A stretch of 64,000 bases of DNA, taken from assembly GCA_027574665.1 (NCBI GenBank), contig CM050662.1:6664501-6728500 (forward strand). The letters run 5' to 3'. Shown one piece after another: positions 1-22,700 of this stretch. The notes under the pieces are model-generated. The model was not told where the DNA came from. It worked only from the letters and a program-made list of their open reading frames with translations, and ran no database searches. Source of the stretch: Rhynochetos jubatus. Lineage: Eukaryota > Chordata > Aves > Eurypygiformes > Rhynochetidae. Position 1 is the stretch's first letter. The number at the start of each line of letters is the position of its first letter. The position numbers were made by a program, and so were the translations under genes.

Positions 1-10761
<10,761 letters not shown>

Positions 10762-10914
10762 TCAGCTGCTGCTGGGGGGTTAACCACCGCCCGCGGCTTC
10801 AGGAGTGAAAGCTCTTTGAGCTGGGTGTGTAGACACAGCGAGACCATCACCAGAAAGCAGGACTATAAAAACAAGTTAGGGTAGCACAAGAAAGTCCCAG
10901 GTAGAAGCCACAAG

Positions 10915-11221
10915 CCGGAGGGTGGGGGTCAGTCTCTTGTCCCAAGTGACAAGCGATGGGAGAAGAGGAAACGGCCTCAAGTTGTGCCAGGGCAGGTTTA
11001 GGTTGGATATTAGGAGCAATTTCTTCATGGAATGGGCTGTCAGGCATTGGAAGGGGCTGCCCAGGGTGGTGGCGGAGTCCCCATCCCTGGAGTATTTGAG
11101 AGACGTGTGGATGTGGTGCTCAGGGACATGTTCTACTGGTGGGCTTGGCAGTGCTGGGTTAACGCTTGGGCTTGAAGATCTTAACAGTCTTTTCCAACCC
11201 AAAAGATTCTATCATTCGATG
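10915..11221 (+). repeat. CR1 LINE 3' fragment
   Basis: The stretch matches the well-known 3' part of avian CR1 elements: gggtcagtctcttgtcccaa, then gtttaggttggatattagga, ggaaggggctgcccaggg, and the tail ttccaacccaaaagattcta. It is 5'-truncated, as almost all CR1 copies are. The 149-residue plus-strand frame at 10922-11371 is a product of this repeat and not a gene. Confidence 0.93.
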
Positions 11222-14110
11222 GTGCCCATACCGCGTGACACGTTACCCTTTCCAGAGTGGTTTCCGTGGCTTGGGTCTTGCCAGCACCTGAGCGTGGCTC
11301 CGGCATGGTGCAGTATGGAAGGAGCTATGAGGATATGCTCTCCCCAGTCTTCTGTCCCCAGATTTTCCTAATTTAGGCTTGAACAGGCTTCCCCGGGACC
11401 AAATTTCCCAATAAAAGCTCACGTGATCAGGCCACGAGCCAACGCAGGTGACCGGCGTGGTGTGGCGATGAGGGGAGTGTTGCCTGCGGTAGCGTTTTCG
11501 CCAGGGAGTGCCAGCCAACGCCAGTTTCCTACTCTCAAGGGTGGGGGAAAGCAAGAAGTTTTGTAGAGCTCCAGCTATTGAAACAGCAGAATGGAGCAGG
11601 GATCCCTGCCAAGCACAGGGGTGGAAAAGGAAACTGGAGGATGGGAAGAGGGCAGCCCTGAAGGGCTGGAGAGGAAAAGTAAAATCGAGAAAGACAATTA
11701 GAAATAACATCTCATTTTTGTGCCAGATTTTGGGGGTAAGATAACTTTTTTCAGGCTTTCTGACAACCTGCTGGGAGTCAGAACTGCTAATTCTCCCGAG
11801 GCAGAAGCAGAATGCAGTAGCAGTTGGTTGATGAAGTGGTTGAGCAGGGAAGAAAATGAAGACAAGTAAAACTGAAAGTGAGGCATGTGGAAAATAGCCT
11901 GATTTAACCCCATTTTATCTGGAGCCAAACTTGGAGGGGGCGACTAAATGTGTTGCTTGTGCAAACAGGACCACACACAAGGCTTTAAAATTAATAATAA
12001 GGCCAGAATAAGGGAATAAACAGTGTGTCTGTCCACAGCTCTAACCGAAACTTGTGGTTTCTTTTGGAAGCAAAGGCTCGGAGCACTGGGAGCAGTGCCG
12101 CTCCAGCAAGCAGACACCAGGACCGCCGGCACTCCTGGGCCGCTGCCAGCGGTGTGCAGTGGATTTCTGCAGGGCACTGGGCTAGTCCTTGCGGCCGTCA
12201 TTTTCTCTTTACTGCTTTTAATCTGGTGGATAACGGTGCTTCTCTCTTTGTTAAACCCTCAGCAAAGTACTTAGGACATTTAAAAGGGGGAACTGTAACA
12301 ATACAAAAGAAAACCAGCAACAGCCACTGTTTTTAAATATTACAAGAGATGAAGCGAGTAACAAAGCGATAACATATTAATGTGTATTTTCACGTTCCTG
12401 TATTGGTGGCCTTATGTTCGAGCACAGAGGTACTGCCCAAAGGCATGTTTCATGTAGAAGCATTTTTTCAGAGTCTAAGAACCTGTGTGCATCACGCAGA
12501 GAAAGGCTGTATGTAAAGAAGCCGACCAAATGCCATTTCCACATGTCATCAACCATGTTTATGAAGAAAGCAACTGTGTAATCTTCTCAAAGGTAAATGC
12601 TTTTGACAGAAATACCTCAGAAAATATTTGCAGGTAGTTCTGATTCAAGTCGAAAGATCTTATTTATCCACTCCTCTTTGTTTTTTAACTCAGAAAAAGC
12701 CCCTCTCTTGAACCATATGGATTTATGAATGTAATCAGGAATGTGCATGTGGTAACTTACTCCCTTTTACCACTTACACTCACAACAAAAGAATTCAGCG
12801 TTATCAGCGTCTGTTTGAACTATAAAGCAATAAACAAACAGGTGATTGTTTTCTCATGAGCAAAGAAAGGGAAGGTTTGGTTTGTAGGTAAGCTCTTACC
12901 TATGTGAAAAGGAAGAACAGAACAGAGAACAAAGTCTGCAGAAACCTCCTGGTTTTGCCCTGGGGTCAATGTCTCCGGCATGACCTCATGTGCTGCGTGC
13001 CGCGGTCCCATCCCGCTTTGCGGAGTCCACAGCGGGCTGGGTAACAAATTACTCAGTAACGAGAGCAGCCATTTTCTGGTGGTGATTTCTGTTATGGGGA
13101 AGCTGCTTGGGAGATATTTTTTCCCTAATACATTCAAAAGTCAGTATTTTCGTACTCAACACGTAAAGCTCTCTTCTTAATTGACTGCAAGTAACAAACC
13201 CACAAATGTCAAAAGCTATTAGAGCACAATATTGATCTCTTAGCCAATATCTTCAGGTGTCTAAATGAAATAGGAGGAAAAATGGGTTTAAATTCAATTG
13301 CCAGGGAACGATTACGTTTACCTGAAATACCACGTTTTGGTTAAAACCTCCAGCACTGTTCAACTTGAAGCAATTCTATCGCTTCTGTGGAGAGTTACCT
13401 TTTCCTTCTAGAAAGCCTCTTCCCCACCCTGCCCACCCCCAAACCACATGTCAATTTTTTTCAGCTTCCCAAAGGCATTTTAGGGTTTTTTTAAAAAGTC
13501 AAAACCGGGTTTGAAAAGATGGAATATTCCATTTTGGAAGTAACCCAAAACCTTCTTGCTTTCAGAAGCCGTTTCCAGCCCGGTGGGAAGAGCAGAGGTG
13601 CCCACGAGGCAGGGAAGAACGCACACAACCTGCTGTACTTTCCAGTCCCAACATGAAAGGAACTTTCTGCAAACATTGGCATCGCTGCTTCATTGTTTTC
13701 TTTCAAACTACTCCTTAAAAGACCCATTGCTGGAGGTCTTAAAAACCCCAAAAGCAGCTGACACCCGCAAAGCCGTCCTGTTGCTCTGACAGGTATTGGC
13801 TGCGTCTCGCCCGCTGTCCCGCCGGTCCCTGCACCCCTTGTTCCAGGCGGAGCAGCTGTCGTTTTGTTCTGGGCGCTCGCAGCGTTTGGTACAATGCTGC
13901 CTCACACACCGTGCCGTGTAGCCTGGGTGAGCGGTGGGGAACCGTGGGAGTTTCAGGTTCATCTGGCAAGGCGGCTGTGAAACAGGACCTGTGCAGCAGG
14001 CTGGGGTTCCCACTGCCCTGAGAAGGCTGCTGACAGGATTTCTGCTGTGCTTTGGCCTCTTGTAAGAGGGGTATAAGCAGGTCCTGACTAGTTTGTTTGT
14101 GAAACTATGC

Positions 14111-14180
14111 TATAGAATCATTTAGACAAGACCTTTAAGATCATCAACTCCAACCATCTTGGACTTGCTCAATCCAGGTG
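14111..14180 (-). repeat. CR1 LINE 3' end, short remnant
   Basis: The plus strand shows the reverse complement of a CR1 tail: tatagaatcatttagacaag, then acctttaagatcatcaactc and caacc. Only the terminal region remains. The outer limit at 14180 is approximate. Confidence 0.75.
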
Positions 14181-14904
14181 AGCAAATCATTTCGCTCCTT
14201 AGGAAATGTGCTGATCCCTCTCCCACAAAATGCATCCACACAGGGAGATGCTACTCTGGTCCAGTTTGGTACATGGGCACTTACCTAGTGGTCCAACAAG
14301 GCTGCTTAACTCTTTGACTTTGTTGTATGGAAAACAAAGCTCTGGGACATTTTGTCCCTTCAGGCTATGGTTAAGGGCCTGCTTCTTGACAACTCCCCTG
14401 TTTCCGACCTCACATTACCAAGGAGCAGAGCTGGGAGCACTGATCAAAGCCCAGGGGATTTCAGTAGTTCCCCAAAGTGTGTTGGGAAAGCATACAACCA
14501 TTCTGCTGTTTTGAAAACAAACCCACTTTTTATCTTTGATTATGTGCTCTGATTGATGGTTTTATACATTCTTAGGTGTGTATGCAGGAAATAAATAAAA
14601 CACTGAGGTAGATGTTAACAAATATTCATAATCATACCTGGGATACTCTAGTGTATAGATGCTCCTGTGTCTGACTCCAAGCTCACCGCAGAAGGAGAAG
14701 CCTAAAATATACAGAGGCGCCGGTTGCACCAGGCGTCAGGAAACCAGACTGAGAAAGCTTTGTGGTTCCTGAGGGAGGAGGTCACAGTCCCCTTGGTGGC
14801 TGGCTTTGGTGGCAGCACTGTAACACAGGGCTAAGCAGCTCCATCCCTCCAGCTTTTGTGTCTGTTCTCGCCCTTACTGACAGCGCCAGCCACGCTAGCA
14901 CTCT

Positions 14905-14930
14905 AGTATTTCCTGTATCTAGGAAATACT
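14905..14930. repeat. Perfect 10-bp inverted repeat, 6-base loop
   Basis: agtatttcct and aggaaatact are exact reverse complements separated by gtatct. No flanking target-site duplication was noted. Confidence 0.85.
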
Positions 14931-17900
14931 GCTGCTTCCCTAGATAAACCACTTGGCCCCTGATCTCTCCTCCAGGAGTGGCCTATGTTTTCTTTTATCC
15001 CATCATCCTGGGTTGCAGTGCGACCCACCCAAACCAACCTAAACCAAACGGGCTTCTTCAGTGGGCTTGTGCCAGAGCTAGCAGAGAGTGGAAGAGAAAG
15101 ATAGGTCAATAAAGAAATTGTAATAAAATAGATAAAATAAAAAGGGCAGCTGGAAAATCAGTGTGGGAAGGTTTTAAGACCTGCCCATCATAAGCCAATC
15201 AAACTAAATAAAGGTTTCTGACAAAGGGGAAAGTTTGATTCAGCCTTCTTTCATCAAAGCCTCAGGTAGCAGATTCTGGATTTCTAATGTTAAATTTCAA
15301 GCTACCTCTGCCATGCTGTTTATCATGAACATCATTAGCAAACATGAATCAGTTCTTTATGCTATCCTAAGCACTGAACAAGTTGAGTGGAATCCCCCCA
15401 TTTGTTTATTAAGCGGTAAATATATTATTTGCTTTTGCAAGCGCACAGGATGAAACTGTGTCTAAGAAAACAGTCAAGAACATGTCGCATGGCAGCTAAA
15501 ACAGGATTGAGAAGGAAAGGTGAGAGGCCTGGGGGTGTGTCTGGAACCTGCAGCCTTAAGAAGCCTCTGCCACTGCCAGCCTTGTGAAGATGCAAGTGCA
15601 TTGGCAGCACCAGGTCCATGGGACTGTCCAAACTGACCCCTCCCCAGCTTTCAAGCCTTGACAGCCTCATGTGACACAGGAGGACACAGGAGTTTCAGGC
15701 TTGTGCTGACCAGGTGCTGTCTGAGCTACAGAGCATCACTGCACCCTTGAACAGCCAGCTGCCATGTCTGTAATAATTTTTTCCCATCCTCTGCTGAGAT
15801 GCTTTGATTTTGGTTACTCTGTTCAGCTTGCCAAAGTCAGGAGCTGTGAGGGAATGGGTGGTGGGGCCTACAGGGGGTTGTTCATAGAACAGGGCGAGGT
15901 ACGGCAGTCTGAAGGACAGCCCCCAGCCACTGCTGAACCAGCGTTCTCCCAAGCCACCGGTCAGGATTCACACCAGCGCAAATGTCCAGACCACCCCCTG
16001 CCACAGGCGAGGCTGGCTCTGACACGGTAGCATCGTGAACCCCAAAGGCAGGAAAACCCTCCATCAGCTGAGCTCTGCCATGGAAGAGTGGGATATGTCA
16101 TGGGACATCTGTGACAGGGACAGTCCTCATAGTTCCTGGGGCTGTCAGGGCTGCCACGAGCATGTCACTCAGCCACGGGTTTACTCTGTGTCACCTTCAC
16201 GATCCTTGGCACTTTGTACACCTGCACCGAAGATCTTTATCTTTCAGCAAACAAGCCTGCAGCAGGGGAATAAATTCCTAACTGTGACCTTTGGGTGCTC
16301 TGAGGTTTTTTTCACCGACAAAGAAAACAGGAATTTTTATTTTTTTTCTAAACAACCCTTATCTCTGTTGTTTTATTAGACCCCTGTGTGCCCTCTGGAA
16401 GCACTACACTGCAATCTTCCCTAGACATTGCTGGCCTTTGTCTTCCCCGGTGTGTGGCCATCCCTCGGAAGGGACACTAGGAGCTGAACGTGTGTTTTCT
16501 ACCTTGGGAGGTGATTAACCTAAATGGGAGACCACCCCAGCGAAGCTGGAGCTGCTCTCATAGCGGTGAGTCTCCCATCCCAGTGAGAGCCCCTGTGTCA
16601 ATCCCCACATGCTCCGTTGTCCCCCGCGGGGCATCGGCGGCTCTTGGCAGCTGCCCCCTCCAGCCGCTCGGCGTGGGGCTCTGCCGAGTTCGGCGGGAGC
16701 CGATGCCGCAGCTCAGCAAAGGCAGAGGCAGGTGGGCCCCTGGCGCTGTAGGTGGGAGTTAGGAATGAGGCCAAACACACTGTCACTCTCAGTTATAAAA
16801 AAAAATGTTTAAAAACTTCCGTCAAACTGTCATGAAGAACATACTTGATGGAAAAATCAATTAGTTTGGTATCAATTGCTATTTTTACGGGCCCATTTTT
16901 TGTTCAGAACTTAGGGAGACCTCCTCCCATAAGCAGGTTTCTGTTGGTCACGTGTCAGCTCAGCAGCCTTGGTGCTGCCTCAGCACTCTGCCTTTCTGGC
17001 CTGAAAATATGAACTTTCGCATTACTGCCAGCATGGCTTGTGACTCCCAAACCCAGAGTCACCTACAACCCCGAGCGGTGTCCCGCAGCAGCAGCGCGGG
17101 GCACTGGGACTGCACGGGACGCGGCACGCCCTCAGCTCATCCCTAGCACAAGTGACAAGTGTCTTCCGCGTGTGCAGGCTTGTAAAAGGAAATGTGTCCA
17201 TGTGCACGGATACTGGTAATTGCTCTTGAGCTGTAAAAACATCGCAGTGCCATCGTCACGCCACGTCAGAATGAGCCAGCTGAGCACCACTGCGGAGCGG
17301 ACCCGTACAGGCACCCACTGGGATGGCAACATGTGCCTGACCCCGGGCAAGGGGAGCAAAATACACTTAGTTTTGCCAACATGCATTGTGTTTCTAACCT
17401 GATGGGTGTGATTTTTCTGTTGGGGCTCATTTTACACTACAGTAACAACAACAACAGGGGGATTTCTATTGTCTAGATGAGGCACTGCGAAACCTCTGCC
17501 ACCTGTTAGCATTAAGGAACAGCTCCCGTGGATGAGCTGGGGCAGCAGCTGGTAGCGATGGATGGTGAAGGGACAGGTGGTGTTGTCTCTCCAAGCAGGA
17601 AGGGACACCAACGCGGCTCTCCTGAGCCAGCTGGTGCTGAGCAAGGTGGCAGTGGGATGGGAGCCAGGTGCCTCAGCAGACTGTCCTGCCCCCTCGGCAG
17701 TCTGTCCAGCAGCATGTCTGCAGCTGCCAGGTACAGGAGCAGCGCCAGGATGTGCCTGTCACAGGGTGACACTGCTGCTGAAAGCATGGCAGGCCCCACA
17801 CGGGACAAGACCTCTTGTACCAGTGAAGGGCCAAGTACTGTGAAGGCAGAAGGAAGTCCTCCAAGCAAGCTTGCTAACTCGCTTGCTCAGCCACATGAAC

Positions 17901-19029
17901 TTGAATTTGACACCCAGAGCCTGGTAAGGTGGTGCTGATGCCTGCAGTGCAGCGGGGAACTTTTACCCCCTGTGCCATGTGGGGCAGGGGCCGAGGGGCT
18001 GAAGGGCTGTGTGGCAGCGATGGTGTTGCTGTATGGATGTGTGCCCACAGCCCTGCGGGGTCGGAGCACGGCTTGTGTCCAGCACACGGCGGCCTCACAG
18101 CCGCAGCAGCCATGAAAGAGAAAAAAATGAAACACCAACAAACCCCAGGAACTTACTTTATTACATAAATCAGAGGCACTGAAGAGACAACTGTCCACTT
18201 AAAACAGCTTAGTTTCACTTAGAAAGTACTTGACAAGTGGCTGAGTCTCTAAGGACCACTTATTCTACTCCCTAGCAATCGAAACGCTGCTTTATAGCCG
18301 CTGCTCACCCCCCGATGGGTAAGGCAGCACTGAGCTTCACTGGCGGCATGGCTATGGACCTTTCCTCTCACGGGCCCCGAGCTCTGAACAGGGACTTCCC
18401 GTGAGGCCTGTGGCCACGGGGACAGCTGCGCTTATCTCCTGCCAGGGTAGGGGGGCGGCTGCCTGTCCCTGTCACACCTCAGGCCAGGCGGTGCTCCCCG
18501 TGCAGGGGCGGGCGAGAGTGGCCACACTGCCCGGTGCTGCCCGGCAGCTCTGGTCTGTGCCCAGCTGGGAGGAACGAAGGCCGGCATGGCCGCAGCTGGC
18601 TGAGTACACAGATGCCAGGCTGGGGCTCCTGCCCCCGCCAGCTGAAGCTGCTTTGGCATGAGGCAGGGCACCAGCAACGCAGAACTGTATTTCTGTGAAG
18701 ATCAGCATGGCGGTGTGAGCTCTGCTTGACTGCGGTGGGGATTTGGTGACACGCTTGATGCCTTCATGGCCTCTGTCTCTCCGGGTGTGATCTGCCTTCA
18801 GCTTGCGCAGGGAGAGAGTGTGGAGCAAGGAAGACCTGCTCTCAGTGGAGCAGGACCAGGTAAGGGAGCAGCAAGTGGAATGCGGCTGAGTCCCCAGGAC
18901 GTGGTGGGGTGCGACCAGGAACGCTGAGGGAGCTGGCCGAGGGCACTGCCGGGCCACCCCCTGCTGTCTTCGAAGGGTCATGGCAATGGGAGGAGGTTCT
19001 GGGCTGATAAACCAAGGGGTCTTCTGCCG

Positions 19030-19771
19030 TCCAGGGGGATAGGCTGGAGAAAGGGTCTGTGAGCCCCTCAGGAAGCAGAGAGAAGTGCAGAGTCCTGCAC
19101 CTGGGGAGGAACAACCCCAAGTGCCAGTACAGGCCGGGGCCACCCAGCTGGAAAGCAGGGTTCCAGTGAAGGACCTGGGGGGCAACCAGGTGAGCATGGG
19201 CCAGCCAGTGTGCCTGCCTGGCAAAGCAGGCCAGCAGTGTCTTGGGGTGCGTTAACAGAGCGTCACCAGTACCCCGGGGGGTGATCCTTCCCCTCCGCTC
19301 AGCACAGGTGAGGCACGTCTGGCGGGCTGGGTCTGCTGCTGGGTGACCCTGTACAAGCCAGACACGGACGTACTGGAGAGAGCCCAGCAAAGGGCCCTGC
19401 TGAAGGGACTGGAGCATCTGACGGGTGGGGAGAGGCTGAGGGAGCTGGGACTGCTCAGCCTGGAGAGAAGGTGGCTCGGGGGGATCTTGTCAGTGTGTAT
19501 GAACATCTGAAGGGAGTAATGATGAGGGAACCAGGGTCATCTCAGTGGTGCCCAGTGACGACAAGGGGCAACAGGCACAGGTAGGAATACAGAAAATTCC
19601 GGTTAGACATAAGAAGTACTAATTTTACCGTGAGGGTGACTGAGCACTGGGCCAGCTTGCCCAGAGAAGTTGTGGTCTCCGTCCTTGAGGATATTCAAAA
19701 CCCAGCTGGACATGGTTCTGAGCCCCTGCTCTTAACAGTGGGTGAAGCCCACCCATGCTGTGACTCTGTGA
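19030..19771 (+). repeat. CR1 LINE 3' portion
   Basis: Successive CR1 landmarks are visible: gtgcagagtcctgcacctgg, then ccagcaaagggccctgctga, gggagctgggactgctcagc, gcccagagaagttgtggtct, and a tail ending tgactctgtga. At about 740 bases it covers the end of ORF2 and the 3'UTR of the element. The minus-strand frames overlapping it (18472-19224 and 18842-19417) are therefore not genes. Confidence 0.93.
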
Positions 19772-22700
19772 AACCTAAAGCAAGGAGCTGGACTCCAAGC
19801 CCTCCACTGGCCTCCCCCCTTTGTAGTAGGGGCCCTGTGCTGTGGCAGGTGTGACAGATGCTTTGTGACAGGCTTTTTAATGGCTGGCCTTCCCCACTCG
19901 GGCAGAGACCAGGCATTAAATTGAGGATGTCTTCAAAATGATCACTGCAGAGGCAAACAGGAATCTGATTTTTATCTCCAGGAAGAATTTTTGACAGATG
20001 AAAAAGTCTGATTTATCAAGAAGAGCCTATTGAGTCATTGACTGTTCCTGATCACTAGCAAAGGGGTTGTTGATTATTGATTTATAGCATCGAGTAATGT
20101 TTATTAATATTTTAATTTCCATGATTGCTTCAGTTAATAAAGTTTGTGGAGGGAGAAACAGCCTTTTGAAACAGTCACAAGGCCTGGGCTTTAGCAGAAT
20201 AGGCAATAGTACAGCCAACACAGTTCTGCTGCCAGATTTTCTTCTTATATGCAACCACAAAATTAGACTAAAGCCTGCCAGAAGCTGTCATCTGAAGATG
20301 TAAAACTTCTGTAAATATAATTTGTCCAATAGCAATGCTGTTGAGCTGCTGTAAGGCAGCACGGACAGCATTACAGTATACTGCCTCCCACTTTCTGTGC
20401 TCATGATGGCTTAACTGCCACTTCCATTGTAAATCCCATTTGTTAAGGATTTATAAATTGGCTGCATTCACTCTGAAAGTTGGCACGCTGCAGTCTCCCA
20501 TGGTGTTTTTACCACATTTTACTTTATTATGTGCTTTTTTTTTCTCCTTGGCTCAGAAGCACCACAGAAGTAGCCTGACTCTAACCCCAGAACCATTAAA
20601 TCCTCTGGAGAGGCTAAGACGCTACACAAATATTTTAATGAACAAGGAAATAAGGGAAAGCCTAACCCGTTACATTAGGGATGTATTTTGAAGAGCTACT
20701 GCAGAACTTCTGGAAAGAGAAACCCCCCACTCCTGCTGCAGGAGGTGCGTGGCAGTCTGGGCAAGGCATCTGCTGGGGCGCTGACTCTTGCCTTGGTGGA
20801 AACCAAGTGGCTCTTGGGGCTGGTGGTTGCAGAGGTTGACTGGCCTGAAGCATGCAGGTGCTCGCAGGCAGCCACCCAGGCAATGTGTGGGAGAGGCTGG
20901 CTGAGTCGAGTCGAGTCCCTGCCTTCTCTGCCAAGCTGTTTCCTTGCCTAGGTCACCTGGCTGAATGCCTGACTTGGGTACCTGAGCACAACACACCACT
21001 GCTTCCACCTCTCGGGTTTTATTTATTGGTGGTGGTAGGGAGGCTGTGCTGGCACAGTGAGCCCTTGGTCAGCTGGGACTAAAATTGCCAGCTTAGCCCA
21101 TTAGTGTGATGGGCCTGGTTGTGAGGGTGCTGCAGAGCATGTTGGGATGGCTGTTGTGTGACCCAGTCTTGGCTGCTTGCTAAATGCCACCTGCTCTTCC
21201 TGGTAGCTCAGGTGTTGCTGTAGACGTACACGGTTCGTGACCACGACTCTAGATCTGCCCAGCACCTCTGTGTTGTGTTTGGCAGAAGCAGAAAAGGCTT
21301 TATCAACACAGAGGAGTTTGCTTTGACATTGGCAATAGTATTTGCTGTTCCAGAGCTCTTGGTCATGTTCAAGCATTGCATAAAACTATTTATTAGGGAG
21401 ATGACAGATATATGTGGCAAGGGAGAGAGAATTTTTTAGAGATTATGAACCTGAACCAGCAGTTACAGTGCGTAATGTACGTATACTGGTACCTACCAAC
21501 ACCGGGAGCTTCTGCCCAGTGGAGCCACCTGCTAGAGCCAGCCCCCACGGTTTTCCATGGGCTGGAAGTGAGTGTAAGGCTGTAAGCTCTCTCTGCTAAT
21601 TCAGAGATCTGGTGAGTAAAAAGCCATTTGCAGCTGCCTCAGCAACTCTACTGTGGTGGGTGACGGCCCCGTCCGAAACCCTTCTGTGACCATGTGGCCC
21701 TTGGCACCTGGTGCCACTGAGGTGGAGAAGTGAGTTTGATTGCAGAGGAGTGGCAGATTTCAATGCAATGAGTAAGGTTTAAACTAAGTAATCCTTGTAA
21801 ATAAGAAACCTTTATGCTGCAGGCTGTACCTAGAAAGGTTGGGAAGGAACTTCCCTTGTTGGCAGAAAAGCAGCGAAGTCTTGCTACCTCTTCATTAGCC
21901 CACTTGGCTGAAGCCAGGGAGCCTGTTACACTCTATGTCTGGCTAGTAAAGCCACATTTTCACACTCTCAATTGCCCAGGGACACTACTCTTAGTTCCTC
22001 TTTGGAGAAAAATTATAGCTATGGTAGGTCTTGTTATCTGGATAGAATCAGTATTTCCTGACATTAATTGCCTTCTGCTTAACATTTGGATGGTGTTGGA
22101 CTTGTGAGGCCCTTCCACCTTGGTTTGTAAGGTAAGATCTCACCTTTGAACAGATACACAGGTAAAACAAAGGCCACCTGAGTACATGACTGACCTTAAC
22201 ATGTGGTTCTCTTGCAAGAGAGATATAAATAAACACAGGAAAGGCTGATAGGGTGACAGAAACCTTACCTTTTGAGTTTCCTAAGGCTGTAGCCTCAAAC
22301 CTGAATGTCGAACATGTTCCCATGTTCCATCATCCCCGAGTGCTTTAGAAATGTTTGTAAGACTGCTGGCAAAAAGGTCAGCCTGACAGAAATTGTAGCA
22401 CAGAGCAGTGCGCGGGAAGTGTTCAATGGCACTCACTTCTGACGTGGTTTTCTTGGATTCCCAGGGAAGGCTGTTGTTTGCACAGGAAATTTGGAACCAA
22501 CAAACACGAGAGAGCCTCGGGAAGAGGTGCTGCAGCCATGTCCAGTGCAGATGAGGGATATCTAGGTGTTCTGCTCTTGCAGCAATGAGGAGCCTGTGCT
22601 ATGTGAAGATCAGGGCCTTACCGGGTAATAGCACAGAGGCAGAATGCTGTTGGCACACTCATCTCAGGCAGGAAACTCCTGAGAGACTACATTTCCCAAG

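Larger units (their letters stand above)
11222..19029. other. Intergenic region between WWC1 and TENM2, part 1
   Basis: Apart from a CR1 remnant at 14111 and an inverted repeat at 14905, nothing is recognised. Open frames up to about 155 residues occur on both strands without known domains. The stretch from about 16,500 to 18,660 is more GC-rich than average but shows no exon. Confidence 0.55.

Noticed and set aside
10922-11371. Plus-strand open frame of 149 codons
   Set aside because: It is the translated 3' end of a CR1 element.
18472-19417. Minus-strand open frames of 250 and 191 codons
   Set aside because: They run antisense through a CR1 LINE 3' end and GC-rich flank, with no protein similarity recognised.
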